From contig NZ_JABGCG010000012.1 in assembly GCF_019799925.1 (NCBI RefSeq), forward strand, positions 1 to 64,000: DNA of 64,000 nucleotides, in the 5' to 3' direction. Positions 25,205-35,564 of this stretch are shown one piece after another; positions within the stretch are counted from its first letter, which is position 1; each line of letters opens with the position of its first letter. Source of the stretch: Blastococcus sp. CPCC 205250. Its GTDB lineage: Bacteria > Actinomycetota > Actinomycetes > Mycobacteriales > Geodermatophilaceae. The position numbers and the translations under genes are program-made. The notes under the pieces were generated by a model. That model saw only the letters and a program-made list of their open reading frames with translations. It was not told the origin of the DNA and did not search any database.

Positions 25205-26392
25205 TCAGGACGCCGCGTCCGCCTCCGCCCGCGGCGGCAGGGGACGGGCGGCCTGCACGGCCAGCGGCAGGGTCGCGGCCAGCAGGGCCGCGACCACCAC
25301 GTAGGTCCAGGACAGCCCCAGCCCGCCGGCCACCCAGCCCAGGGCCAGCGCGCCGGCAGCCGTCCCCGCGTCGAACGAGGCGTTCCACATCGCGCTGGCC
25401 GTCGTCGCCCCGCCGGCCCCGGCCCGGGCGAAGGCGGTGAGCAGCGTCAGGTTCTGCACCGAGCCGTAGCAGATCCCGAACAGCGCGGCGGCGGCCACGA
25501 GCCAGCCGTCGCCCCAGTCCAGCCCGGCGCCGAGCAGCGCCATCCCCAGCGCCCCGACCGCCAGGCCCGCGGGCATCAGCACCCGGGAACCCAGGCGGTC
25601 GGCGAGCACCCCCACCCGCCAGCGGGCCAGTGCGGTGGTCACGCCCATGACGAGGAGCACCACGGTGGCCAGCGAGCCGTCGGGCCGCTCGATGGGCAGG
25701 AAGGTGACGACCCCACCGCCGGCGAGGGTGACGACCAGCAGCACCGCCGACGGCGCCAGCGACGCCGCCACGGCCCGCCGGCCGGCGCCCCCGCCGGGCG
25801 AGGGCGCGACGGGCGCGGCGGTGCGCAGCAGCGCGGGCAGGAAGAGCAGTCCCAGCAGCGGCGAGGCCGCCAGCCAGGCCAGCCACCCCTCGTGGCCGGC
25901 GAGGACCAGCGCCACCCCGGCGGGGACGGCGACCAGGTTGGGCACGGCGATGGCCAGGCCGTACAGGCCGATCGACTCACCGCGGCGCTCGGGCGGGGCG
26001 ACCGCCGCGGCCAGCAGCGCGCCCAGGACGGTGATGATCCCGAAACCCACGCCCCGGACCGCCGACAGCGACGACAGCCAGACCAGCCCGTCCCCGAGCG
26101 CGTACAGCGGCGAGGGCAGCCCGATCGCGACCAGGCCGACGGCGAGGACCGGGCCGGTGCCGAAGCGGGCGGTCAGCCCGGGCACCGCGAGCTGGGCGGC
26201 CACGGTGACGAGGAGGAAGACCGCCGTGACGACCCCGGCGGTCGCCTCCGCCGCACCGCCCCCGACGGCGTAGGTGGGCAGCGACGCCAGGGTCAGGCAG
26301 TAGCTGGCGAAGCCGAGCGCGGTGACGGCCAGCAGCGCCTGCATCGCCGGTTGCCGCAGCAGCGAGACCCGCGCCGTCGTCCCGCCGTCCAT
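25205..26392 (-). CDS. MFS transporter
   Basis: 395 residues with 12 hydrophobic segments. ATG start at 26392 with GGGGAGG suitably upstream; the longer frame was rejected because it lacks membrane character. Loop 2-3 has LTARFGTGPVLAVG (motif A variant), loop 8-9 GVLADRLGSRVLMPAG. Resembles sugar/drug exporters of the YfcJ/ YcaD kind, substrate unknown. Convergent with the upstream small gene (16 bases). Confidence 0.88.
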   Translation of the reverse strand: MDGGTTARVSLLRQPAMQALLAVTALGFASYCLTLASLPTYAVGGGAAEATAGVVTAVFLLVTVAAQLAVPGLTARFGTGPVLAVGLVAIGLPSPLYALGDGLVWLSSLSAVRGVGFGIITVLGALLAAAVAPPERRGESIGLYGLAIAVPNLVAVPAGVALVLAGHEGWLAWLAASPLLGLLFLPALLRTAAPVAPSPGGGAGRRAVAASLAPSAVLLVVTLAGGGVVTFLPIERPDGSLATVVLLVMGVTTALARWRVGVLADRLGSRVLMPAGLAVGALGMALLGAGLDWGDGWLVAAAALFGICYGSVQNLTLLTAFARAGAGGATTASAMWNASFDAGTAAGALALGWVAGGLGLSWTYVVVAALLAATLPLAVQAARPLPPRAEADAAS

Positions 26393-26435
26393 CGCCCTGC
26401 CTCCCCGGATCGGGCCCCGTCGCCCGCCGAGCAGC

Positions 26436-26585
26436 ATGACCCGCGCGTCGGCGACACCGTCGCCGGGGTGGGTCCCCGGCGTGCCGCTGCTGACGGTGGG
26501 CCACGGCCCCGGGCCCCGCGACGCGCTGGGCCCCCGCCTCGCCGGCGCGGGGGTCGGGCAGGTCGTCGACGGCGTCGCGGGGTGA
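26436..26585 (+). pseudogene. Remnant of a DUF488-family gene (N-terminal fragment)
   Basis: A 49-codon frame from ATG 26436 contains VPLLTVGHGPGPRDALGPRLAGAGVGQVVDG and then stops. LLTVGHG followed by L-x-x-x-L-x-x-AGV-x-x-VVD is the start of DUF488 proteins, which normally continue another ~110-130 residues beginning VRxxPxS. Here the frame ends at once, six bases before the pruA stop codon. So it looks like a gene truncated by deletion. It lies in the 199-base gap between the MFS and pruA genes. A real 49-residue peptide is the less likely alternative. Confidence 0.5.
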
Positions 26586-26591
26586 CGCCGG

Positions 26592-28217
<1,626 letters not shown>

Positions 28218-28231
28218 GGGGGCCTTCTCTC

Positions 28232-29164
28232 TCAGGAGGTGGTGACGAGGGAGCGGAGGAAGAAGCGGAGGTTGGCCGGCCGCTCGGCCAGGCGGCGCAC
28301 GAGGTAGCCGTACCAGTCGACGCCGTAGGGCACGTACGCGCGCACCCGGACGCCGGCGGCGGCCAGCCGCGCCTGTTCCCCGGAGCGGATGCCGTAGAGC
28401 ATCTGCACCTCCCAGGAGTCCGGTGCCCGCCCGTACTCGGCGGCCAGCCGCTGGGCGAGCGCCACCATCCGCGGGTCGTGGCTGCCGACCATCGGGTACC
28501 CGCCGCCGCGCATGAGGACGCCGAGGCACCGGGCGTAGGCGGCGTCGACGTCGTCCCTGTCGACGTGCGCGACCGACGGCGGCTCGTCGTAGGCGCCCTT
28601 GACCAGCCGCACCCGGGAGCCGGGGACGGCGAGGGCCGCGACGTCCTCCTCGGTCCGGAACAGCGCCGCCTGCAGCACCGCGCCGGTGCCGGGGTGGTCG
28701 CGGCGCAACTCGGCGAGCACCCGGAGGGTGGCGTCGGCGGTGGCCGACTCCTCCATGTCGAGGGTCACCGTGGTGCCCAGCGCGGTCGCCGCCTCGACCA
28801 CCGGCCGGACGAGCTCGAGCGACAGGTCCTCGCCGGCGGGCAGCGCCTGCCCGAACGCCGAGAGCTTCACCGACACCTCGGCGGCCGGCCCCAGGCCCAG
28901 GGCCGCGAGGCCCTCGAGGGCGGCCAGGTAGGCGTCGCGGGAGCGCCGGGCGAGCGCGGGGTCGGTCACGGCCTCGCCCAGGTGATCGAGGGTCACGGCG
29001 AGGCCGTCCGCGGTGAGCCGGCGCACGGCCGCCAGGGCGTCGTCCAGCGTCTCCCCCGCCACGAACCGGTCCACCACGGAGCGGGTGACCGGCACGCCGA
29101 CCAGCGCGCGGCGCAGCCCCGGCCGGCGGGAGGCGGCCAGGAGCAGGGCCTTGGAGTTGAGCAC
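28232..29164 (-). CDS. Proline dehydrogenase
   Basis: 310 residues from the second GTG at 29164, which has GGAGG five bases upstream (the GTG at 29170 would overlap that ribosome site). FAD-dependent TIM barrel; oxidises proline to pyrroline-5-carboxylate. LTLDMEESATAD-like strand (TVTLDMEESATAD), RVRLVKGAYDEP, VGSHDPRMVALAQ, WEVQMLYGIRS and the C-terminal YVPYGVDWYGYLVRRLAERPAN carry the proline- and FAD-contact residues of monofunctional ProDH (PutA-like). First gene of the two-gene proline operon. Confidence 0.96.
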   Translation of the reverse strand: MLNSKALLLAASRRPGLRRALVGVPVTRSVVDRFVAGETLDDALAAVRRLTADGLAVTLDHLGEAVTDPALARRSRDAYLAALEGLAALGLGPAAEVSVKLSAFGQALPAGEDLSLELVRPVVEAATALGTTVTLDMEESATADATLRVLAELRRDHPGTGAVLQAALFRTEEDVAALAVPGSRVRLVKGAYDEPPSVAHVDRDDVDAAYARCLGVLMRGGGYPMVGSHDPRMVALAQRLAAEYGRAPDSWEVQMLYGIRSGEQARLAAAGVRVRAYVPYGVDWYGYLVRRLAERPANLRFFLRSLVTTS

Positions 29165-29199
29165 GGGCACCTCCGGAGTCGGGCCGGTCGACGCCGTCG

Positions 29200-29205
29200 A
29201 CGCTA
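29200..29205 (-). promoter_or_regulatory. -10 element TAGCGT of the proline operon
   Basis: Reverse-strand TAGCGT gives a ~30-base leader before the GTG at 29164. Divergent PucR promoter lies about 60 bases away. Confidence 0.45.
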
Positions 29206-29263
29206 GGTCCGTGCCGCTCCCCGGGGCCAGGGACGGACGTACGGACTTCGGCGCCCGGCTTCA

Positions 29264-29269
29264 TACACT
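29264..29269 (+). promoter_or_regulatory. -10 element TACACT, leaderless PucR promoter
   Basis: TACACT then six bases then the GTG at 29276. Confidence 0.5.
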
Positions 29270-29275
29270 CGTCCA

Positions 29276-30391
29276 GTGCGCAACGACCTGCAGGCGCTCG
29301 TCGACGAGGTCGCCGCGGTCCTGGGCGCACCGGCGACGCTGGAGGACCGCGACTTCGGCCTGCTGGCCTTCTGCGCCCACGGCTCCTCCGACGGCGCCGC
29401 CGGCGACGACCTCACCGCCCTGGACGCCGTCCGCACCCGGTCGATCCTGTCCCGGGGCTCGGCGCCGGCCATCCGCCGCTGGTTCGAGGAGTTCGGGATC
29501 GCCGGGGCCACCGGCCCGTTGCGGACCCCCGCCGACCCGGACACCGGCGTCCTCACCCGCCTGCTCCTCCCGGTGCGGCACGAGGGCCGGCCGGTGGGGT
29601 ACCTGTGGCTGCTCGACGGCGGGCGCACCGATCCGGCCGCCCGCGACGACCCCGCCCTGGCGGCCGCCCTGGCGCTGACGGCCGAGATAGCCCGGCTGCT
29701 GGCGCACCGCTCGGCGGACGACGACCTGGGCGGGATCCTGGCGGGAGCCCTCGCCGGGAGCCCGGTCGCGCGGGACCGCGCCGTCCGGGCACTGGCGTCC
29801 CGGCTCGGGGAGCAGACCCCGCTCGCGCTCGTCGCGCTGCGGGTCCCGGGTGCGGAGGACCGACGCCTCCCGCCGGCCGGCGCGGCGGTGTCCGGCGACG
29901 GGCGGCTCGCGCTGGCGGTGACGCTGTCCCGGCCCGACGACCTGCGGCCGGCCGGCGATCGGGCCGCGACTGCGCTGGCCGGCCTGCCCCGCGACAGCAG
30001 CGCCGGGATCTCGGCGGTGCACCGCGGCCCGTGGCGGCTGGCCGAGCAGGAGGCGCAGGCGCGCGCGGCCGCGCGGGTCGCCTCCGCCGTCCCCGTCTTC
30101 TCCCCCGTGGCGCGCTGGGACGAGCTCGGCGGCTGGCGGCTCGCCGCCGCGCTCCCCGCCCCGGACCCCGCCGTCCTGCCGCTCCTGGCCGACCGGGTGC
30201 TGGCGGAGACGGCGACGGCCTACCTGGACGCGGCCGGCAGCGTCGCCCGCACGGCGGAGGCGCTGCACCTGCATCGGCAGACGCTCTACTACCGGCTCGG
30301 CCGGATCACCGCGCTCACCGGGCTCGACCTGGCCGACGGCGACACCCGGCTGCTGGTGCACGCCTCGCTGCGCCGGGCTGCTCTCCCCTGA
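29276..30391 (+). CDS. PucR family helix-turn-helix regulator
   Basis: 371 residues. N-terminal sensor-like region with GAF-type features (about 1-150), then the GGDEF-like linker and a C-terminal PucR HTH: YLDAAGSVARTAEALHLHRQTLYYRLGRITALTGLDL is the family hallmark (LxxHRNTxxYRLxRI with Q for N). It is divergent from proline dehydrogenase and pruA, the gene order seen for PutR-type proline-responsive activators in actinobacteria, so it is probably the activator of that operon (inference from context and family). GTG start just after a TACACT box, no Shine-Dalgarno. Confidence 0.9.
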   Translation: MRNDLQALVDEVAAVLGAPATLEDRDFGLLAFCAHGSSDGAAGDDLTALDAVRTRSILSRGSAPAIRRWFEEFGIAGATGPLRTPADPDTGVLTRLLLPVRHEGRPVGYLWLLDGGRTDPAARDDPALAAALALTAEIARLLAHRSADDDLGGILAGALAGSPVARDRAVRALASRLGEQTPLALVALRVPGAEDRRLPPAGAAVSGDGRLALAVTLSRPDDLRPAGDRAATALAGLPRDSSAGISAVHRGPWRLAEQEAQARAAARVASAVPVFSPVARWDELGGWRLAAALPAPDPAVLPLLADRVLAETATAYLDAAGSVARTAEALHLHRQTLYYRLGRITALTGLDLADGDTRLLVHASLRRAALP

Positions 30392-30494
30392 GACGCCCCG
30401 GACGGTGCCGGCGTCGACCGGTCGCCGCCCCACCGACGAGCCCCTCCCGCACCCGTCACCTACCCTCGGTCTACTGGCTGGAGGGGGAGAGGCG

Positions 30495-31109
30495 TTGCCT
30501 CGAGACACCGGGGGCGACGGCGACGTCCTCAAGGTGCTGCGCGCTGCCACGGCCGCGGAGCACGAGCGGGTGGAGGAGTCCCTCGGCCTCATGGACCCGG
30601 AGCTCACCCGGGAACGGCTGACCGCCGTCCTCCGGCTCATGCACGGCTTCTGGCTGGCCGCCGAGGCCGGGCTCGACGCCTGGGCCCGGCGCGAGCCCGA
30701 CGACGCCGCCGACCTGGCGTGGGCCCGGCGACGCCGTGCCGCCCTGTTCGCCGACGACCTCGCCGCACTCGGCTCGGCCGGCGGCTCCCCCGCCCGGCCG
30801 GAGCTCCCCCCGGTCCGGGACACCGGCGAGGCGCTCGGCCGGCTGTACGTGCTCGAGGGCTCCACGCTCGGGGGCACCTTCATCGACCGGCACCTCGCCA
30901 CGCTGCCCGACCTCTCCGGCAGCGTGCGGCTGCGGGCGTTCAGCCCCTACGGCCCGGACACCGGCCCGATGTGGCACGCCTTCCGGCGGGCCGCCCGGGC
31001 GCACGTGGCCGGCGGCGGCGACGCCGACCGCCTCGTGGGCGCGGCGCGCGCCACCTTCGCGGTCCTCGCCGACTGGTGCGAGCCGGCGCGTGCGGCGGCC
31101 GGCGCGTGA
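30495..31109 (+). CDS. bphO: Biliverdin-producing heme oxygenase
   Basis: 204 residues, TTG start at 30495 chosen because GGGGAGAGG stands just before it. Opens heme to biliverdin IXa, CO and Fe2+. VLRAATAAEHERVEESLGL carries the proximal heme His of bacterial BphO proteins (TxxxHxxxE), RLYVLEGSTLGGTFIDRHL the distal helix with the conserved glycines, and FSPYGPDTGPMWHAFRRA the third conserved block. Its stop is overlapped by the phytochrome start (GTGA), the classic chromophore-supply arrangement. Confidence 0.95.
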   Translation: MPRDTGGDGDVLKVLRAATAAEHERVEESLGLMDPELTRERLTAVLRLMHGFWLAAEAGLDAWARREPDDAADLAWARRRRAALFADDLAALGSAGGSPARPELPPVRDTGEALGRLYVLEGSTLGGTFIDRHLATLPDLSGSVRLRAFSPYGPDTGPMWHAFRRAARAHVAGGGDADRLVGAARATFAVLADWCEPARAAAGA

Positions 31110-33451
31110 ACGGCGACCCCGTCATCGGGGCCGACGTCGAGCTGCTCCCCCCGGAGACGCCGATCGACCTGAGCAACTGCGAGCGCGAGCCGATCCACGT
31201 GCCGGGCAGCGTCCAGCCGCGCGGCGTCCTGCTGACCGTCGACGAGCCCGGCCAGGTCGTGCAGCAGGCCTCGCGCAACCTCGCGGACCTGATCGGCGTC
31301 CCCTGGCAGGCCGCGCTGGGCCGGACGCTGGCCGAGGTGGTCGGCGTGCCGGCCGCCGAGGCCATCGCCCGCTCCGTCAGCGCCTTCGGCGACCTCCGCG
31401 ACCGCAACCCGGTCGAGCTGACCCTCGACGTCGACGGCGGGCCCGTGCCGGTCGACGCGATCCTGCACCGCACCCTGCTGCGCGTGGCCGAGGACGGGGT
31501 CGACGGCGACCTGCCCGCCGCCACGGCCCTGGTCGTCGAGCTGGAGCCCGCCCGCGGGCCGCGGCCCTTCTCCTTCCCGAACACCTACCAGGCCGTGCGC
31601 GGGACCGTCGCCGAGCTGAACCGGGCCTCGTCGCTGCAGGAGCTGTACGACATCACCGCGCAGGCCGTGCGCTCGCTCACCGGCTTCGACCGCGTGATGG
31701 TCTACCGGTACGACGCCGACTACAACGGCGAGGTGGTCGCCGAGGCCAAGGCAGCGGAGCTCAACTCCTTCCTCGGCCTGCACTACCCGGCGTCGGACAT
31801 CCCGGCCCAGGCCCGCGCGCTGTACGAGAAGAACTGGGTCCGGCTCATCTCCGACGTCGACTACCGGCCGGCGCGGATCGAGCCGGTCGCGCACCCGGCC
31901 ACCGGCGCGCCGCTGGACCTCACGTACTCGACGCTGCGCAGCGTCTCCCCGATCCACGTCGAGTACCTGCAGAACATGGGCGTGCGGGCCTCCATGTCGA
32001 TCTCCCTGCTGCGCGAGGACAAGCTGTGGGGGCTCATCGCCTGCCACCACTACGCCGGCCCGCACGCGCCGCCGTTCGCCACCCGCGCGGCCGCGGAGTT
32101 CCTCGGCTCGACGCTGTCGCTGCGGCTGGTCGACCGGGCGTCGGAGGAGGAGGTGCACCGGGCGCTGCAGGTGCGCTCCACGCTGGCCTGGCTGACCGCG
32201 GCGACCCTCGACGAGGACCGTGCGCTCACCGACACCCTCCTGGGCTCCCCCAGCCTGCTCGACCTGCTGCCCGCCGACGGCGTGAGCGTCTGCCTGCAGC
32301 GGACCGCCGGCACCCGCGGCGCGCCCCTGCCCGACGGGCTCGCCGCCGCGATCGCCACCTGGGCGGCCGAGCGCGGCGAGGACGTCGTCGCCACCGACGC
32401 GCTCCAGTCCGTGGCCCCCGAGCTCGACGTCCCCGCCGAGGTCTGCGGGGTGCTGGTGCTGCCGCTGCCGGAGAGCCAGTACCTGGTGTGGCACCGCGGC
32501 GAGGCGGTGCGCCACATCGACTGGGGCGGCGACCCGCACAACAAGGCGATCGCCGAGCGCGAGGGCGACGAGGTCCGGCTGAGCCCCCGGAAGTCCTTCG
32601 AGCGCTGGCGGGAGACCGTCCGCGACCGCTCGGACCCGTGGACGGCGCAGGAGCTCGCCGAGGCGACCGAGCTGCGCACCCACCTGCTGGAGGCGCTGTA
32701 CGCCCGGCAGCGGAGCATCGTGCGCGCCGCCGAGACGCTGCAGCGCAGCCTGCTGACCGCGCCCCCGCGCCGGCCGGACCTGCAGGTCGCGGTGCGCTAC
32801 GTGCCCGCGACGCGGGAGGCCCAGGTCGGCGGCGACTGGTACGACGTGTTCACCCAGCCCGACGGCTCCGCCGTGCTGGTCATCGGCGACGTCGTCGGTC
32901 ACGACACCGCCGCCGCGGCGGAGATGGCCCAGCTGCGCGGGGTGCTGCGCGGCATCGCCTTCGACAGCGCCGACGGCCCGGCCCGCGTCCTCGGCCGGCT
33001 CGACACCGCCATCGAGGGCCTGGCACTGGGCGCCCTCGCGACCGTGCTGGTCGCCCGGCTGACCCCCTCCCCCGGCGGCCGGGCCACGCTGCGCTGGTCG
33101 AGCGCCGGTCACCTGCCCCCGGTCGTGGTGGGCCCCGACGGCGACGCGCGACTGCTCGACAGCGGTCGACCGGACCTGCTGCTCGGCGTCCTGCCCGGGA
33201 CCGCACGCACCGAGTCCGAGGTGGAGCTCGCCGACGGCTCCACGCTCGTGCTCTACACCGACGGCCTGGTGGAGCGCCGCGACCAGCTCTTCGACGCCGG
33301 CGTCGACCGGCTGCGCTCCGCGGTCACCGAGCTGCGCTCGGCGCCGGTCGAGGAGGTCTGCGACCGCGTGCTCGCCCGGCTGGTCCCCGACGGCGCCGAG
33401 GACGACGTCGCCCTCGTCGCCGTGCGGCTGGACGCGCGCAACCGCGGCTGA
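31106..33451 (+). CDS. bphP: Bacteriophytochrome with SpoIIE/PP2C phosphatase output
   Basis: 781 residues. Order: N-terminal PAS (about 20-130) with biliverdin-binding Cys25 in NCEREPIHVPGSVQPRG; GAF (about 165-340) with PASDIP at 228-233 (Asp231), His284 in IHVEYL and His314 in ACHHY; PHY (about 350-520) with the tongue motif PRKSF at 494-498; a ~35-residue linker helix; then SpoIIE/PP2C (about 555-775) with GGDWYD (575-580), GDVVGHD (594-600), YTDGLVERRD (717-726) and EDDVALV (765-771), all metal-ligand Asp residues present. No histidine kinase. Red/far-red photosensor probably dephosphorylating an anti-sigma-factor antagonist. The rest of that pathway is not in the window. Confidence 0.96.
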   Translation: MNGDPVIGADVELLPPETPIDLSNCEREPIHVPGSVQPRGVLLTVDEPGQVVQQASRNLADLIGVPWQAALGRTLAEVVGVPAAEAIARSVSAFGDLRDRNPVELTLDVDGGPVPVDAILHRTLLRVAEDGVDGDLPAATALVVELEPARGPRPFSFPNTYQAVRGTVAELNRASSLQELYDITAQAVRSLTGFDRVMVYRYDADYNGEVVAEAKAAELNSFLGLHYPASDIPAQARALYEKNWVRLISDVDYRPARIEPVAHPATGAPLDLTYSTLRSVSPIHVEYLQNMGVRASMSISLLREDKLWGLIACHHYAGPHAPPFATRAAAEFLGSTLSLRLVDRASEEEVHRALQVRSTLAWLTAATLDEDRALTDTLLGSPSLLDLLPADGVSVCLQRTAGTRGAPLPDGLAAAIATWAAERGEDVVATDALQSVAPELDVPAEVCGVLVLPLPESQYLVWHRGEAVRHIDWGGDPHNKAIAEREGDEVRLSPRKSFERWRETVRDRSDPWTAQELAEATELRTHLLEALYARQRSIVRAAETLQRSLLTAPPRRPDLQVAVRYVPATREAQVGGDWYDVFTQPDGSAVLVIGDVVGHDTAAAAEMAQLRGVLRGIAFDSADGPARVLGRLDTAIEGLALGALATVLVARLTPSPGGRATLRWSSAGHLPPVVVGPDGDARLLDSGRPDLLLGVLPGTARTESEVELADGSTLVLYTDGLVERRDQLFDAGVDRLRSAVTELRSAPVEEVCDRVLARLVPDGAEDDVALVAVRLDARNRG

Positions 33452-33454
33452 GTC

Positions 33455-33505
33455 CACCCGCCGGCCCACCCCACCGGCCCATCCCGCCGGCCCACCCCGC
33501 CGGCC
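33455..33505. repeat. 13-bp tandem repeat
   Basis: Four copies of a CACCCCGCCGGCC-like unit (12-13 bases) just after the phytochrome stop; noncoding. Confidence 0.75.
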
Positions 33506-33531
33506 CGGCCCCCTCGCTCCTAGGGGGCCGG
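33505..33531. terminator. Bidirectional hairpin terminator
   Basis: Perfect 10-bp stem CCGGCCCCCT (33505-33514) / AGGGGGCCGG (33522-33531) with a seven-base loop between the convergent phytochrome gene and the small acidic protein gene. Confidence 0.8.
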
Positions 33532-33538
33532 ACCGCGG

Positions 33539-33799
33539 TCAGCCCGGCTCGGGAGCGCTGAAGTCCGCCTCCAGGCCGTCGCCCTGCGCGCCGCCCTCGG
33601 CCGGCAGCGGCACCTCGTCCTCGGCGGCCCGCAGCTCGGCCTCGTTGTCCGGCCGGTCGGCGCCGTCGACGTCGCGCTGCAGCTCGGCCAGGAGCCGCTC
33701 CTCGTCCGGGCGCAGGTCGCCGCCGCCCAGGTGCTCGCCGGGCGCACCGGCGTCGGAACCGGTGGCCATGCCCGAGTCGGGCAGGTCGGGCTCGGTCAT
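33539..33799 (-). CDS. Small acidic protein, unknown
   Basis: 86 residues, ATG 33799. Strongly acidic, with no hydrophobic core visible: DERLLAELQRDVDGADRPDNEAELRAAEDEVPLPAEGG, so probably partly disordered. No family recognised. It is on the same strand 11 bases downstream of the SDR gene and is therefore likely its co-transcribed partner. The bacteriophytochrome gene converges on it. Confidence 0.65.
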   Translation of the reverse strand: MTEPDLPDSGMATGSDAGAPGEHLGGGDLRPDEERLLAELQRDVDGADRPDNEAELRAAEDEVPLPAEGGAQGDGLEADFSAPEPG

Positions 33800-33810
33800 C
33801 TCGGCACTCC

Positions 33811-34590
33811 TCAGCGGGGGAAGTTCGGTTCGAGGCGGGGCACGATCTGCATCTCCGGCACGAACGCCGCCGGGTGCAGCGTGACCAGGTAGCGGACCAT
33901 CTCGGCGACCGCGGCCGGCGGCATCATCAGGTGGGAGGGGATGCCCCACTGCTCCATCATCGGGGTGTCCATCGCCGCCGGGATGACGGCCTGCACCCGG
34001 CACGGGAACGGCCGCTCGGTGCCGTCCTCGGCCCGCGTCGCCTTCTCCCGCAGCTCGCGCTGGATGCACCGGGTGGCGTTGAGGAACCCGGCCTTGGAGC
34101 CGTTGTAGGCGATGGCGCCGCTGCCGGAGGTGACCGCCGACAGGCTCACGATGTGCACGACGTCGGCCGTGCGGCCCTCGGGGAGGCTCTGCACCCGCTT
34201 CATGAACTCGCTGGTGAGGAAGACCGGCCCCTCGCAGTTGACCGCCTGCACCCGCTGGTAGTCGGCCAGGTCGATGTCGGTGATGTAGCCGGGCCGGTCG
34301 ATGCCCGCGACGTTGACCAGGACGTCGAACGCGTCGCCGTGCTGCTCGAACAGCTGCGCGACCACGGCCCGGCGACTGGCGTCGTCGGTGACGTCGAGGG
34401 CGACGACGTCGGCCTTGCCCCCGGCCTCCCCCACCAGCTCCGCCGTCCGCTCGCTGCCCGCGGCGTCGATGTCGGCGATCGCCACGTGCGCCCCGGCCTC
34501 GGCCAGCGCGAGGCAGGTCGCCCGACCCAGCCCGCTGGCACCCCCCGTGACCAGTGCGACCCGCCCGTCCAACGACCCACTGCCCGCCAT
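33811..34590 (-). CDS. Short-chain dehydrogenase/reductase
   Basis: 259 residues. Classical SDR: TGGASGLGR cofactor loop at about 15-23, ADID after beta-2 (NAD+ preference), NVAGIDRPG for NNAG, catalytic Ser in VSLSAV, YNGSKAG with the Tyr-Lys pair. Oxidises or reduces a hydroxyl/keto group of an unknown substrate. A small acidic protein gene follows at 11 bases. Confidence 0.94.
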   Translation of the reverse strand: MAGSGSLDGRVALVTGGASGLGRATCLALAEAGAHVAIADIDAAGSERTAELVGEAGGKADVVALDVTDDASRRAVVAQLFEQHGDAFDVLVNVAGIDRPGYITDIDLADYQRVQAVNCEGPVFLTSEFMKRVQSLPEGRTADVVHIVSLSAVTSGSGAIAYNGSKAGFLNATRCIQRELREKATRAEDGTERPFPCRVQAVIPAAMDTPMMEQWGIPSHLMMPPAAVAEMVRYLVTLHPAAFVPEMQIVPRLEPNFPR

Positions 34591-34696
34591 CCACGCCTCC
34601 GTCTCGTCGTCGGCACCGCGATGATCACGGCGCCTGCGCCAGCCTCGCCGATGCGGCGGCTTCCCGCAGGTCGGCCCGGTCCCGGGGCGCCGGGGC

Positions 34697-35476
34697 TCAG
34701 CGGGGGTGCGCCCAGACGTCGGCGAGGGTGACGGTCTCCAGCGCCCTCTCCTCCAGCAGCTCCACCAGCTGGTCGAACACGGTGGTCACCGTGGCGTGGT
34801 TGGCGTGGCCGATGACGATCGACTGCGCGGTGAACCACCGCCGGGCGGCGGCCACCAGCTCGCCGGCGCCGAGCAGCCGGTGGTCCTCCAGCGTGCCCTC
34901 CCACATGGCGACCGTGGGGTGGCCGCAGTCGGCGGCGATCCGGTCCACCCGCTCGTCGTGCGAGCCGTAGGGCGGCCGGAAGAACGGGGTCTCCCCCGCG
35001 CCGAAGGTGTCGGCGAGGAACCGCCGGTTGCGGGTGATCTCCGCGGCCACCGCCGCGTCGTCGAGGGTGCGCAGGTCCGGGTGGCCCCACGTGTGGTTGC
35101 CCAGCGCCACCTGCCCGGACTCCACGAGCGGACGCAGTGCACGGGCGTTGTCGGTCCAGGAGCCGTAGCAGCCGTTGGGGAAGAACGTGAGCCGCAGCCC
35201 GGTGTCGGCGGCCAGCGTGGCGAACGCCCCCACCACCTCGGAGCTGACGCCGTCGTCGATGGTGAGCGCCAGGCGGGTGCCCTCGCCGGGCAGCCGGTCG
35301 ACCACGCCGACCGGCGGCGGGACGGTGCCCGGGGGCTGGGTGGGGGTGGCGGCGGCGGGCCGCACCTCGCGGCGCGGCGGGGCCGCGGGGTCCTCGACCA
35401 GTTCGGCGGTGCCGCGGCCGACCGCGGCTCCGAGCACACCGGCGGCCATCAGGAGCACGAAGCGGCGGCGGTCCAC
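34697..35476 (-). CDS. Polysaccharide deacetylase family protein, Tat-type export signal
   Basis: 259 residues from GTG 35476 (VDRRRFVLLMAAGVLGAA, a twin-arginine-like n-region). NodB fold: LTIDDGVSSEVV (first Asp, metal Asp), GNHTWGHPDLRTL (metal His pair), FFRPPYGSHDERVD, and a late VIGHANHATV. All key residues for a metal deacetylase of the peptidoglycan or chitin type are visible. TAGCGT sits eight bases before the start, so a longer frame to 35524 is not needed. Confidence 0.9.
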   Translation of the reverse strand: MDRRRFVLLMAAGVLGAAVGRGTAELVEDPAAPPRREVRPAAATPTQPPGTVPPPVGVVDRLPGEGTRLALTIDDGVSSEVVGAFATLAADTGLRLTFFPNGCYGSWTDNARALRPLVESGQVALGNHTWGHPDLRTLDDAAVAAEITRNRRFLADTFGAGETPFFRPPYGSHDERVDRIAADCGHPTVAMWEGTLEDHRLLGAGELVAAARRWFTAQSIVIGHANHATVTTVFDQLVELLEERALETVTLADVWAHPR

Positions 35477-35484
35477 GCGGCGGG

Positions 35485-35490
35485 ACGCTA
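35485..35490 (-). promoter_or_regulatory. -10 element TAGCGT, leaderless promoter
   Basis: Eight bases before the GTG of the deacetylase gene, reverse strand. Confidence 0.55.
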
Positions 35491-35564
35491 GGAGGCCCGC
35501 CGCGCGCGTCCCGGCCAGCGACACCCCGGCTCCCGCGCGCCCGCCACGCGCGGTCGCCTCCCGG

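Noticed and set aside
33455..33505. Repeat as mobile-element end
   Set aside because: No inverted ends, no transposase; tandem 13-mers next to a terminator.
30736..33561. 941-residue + frame opposite-phase to the phytochrome
   Set aside because: Composition is Arg/Pro-rich shadow; the phytochrome frame carries all conserved motifs.
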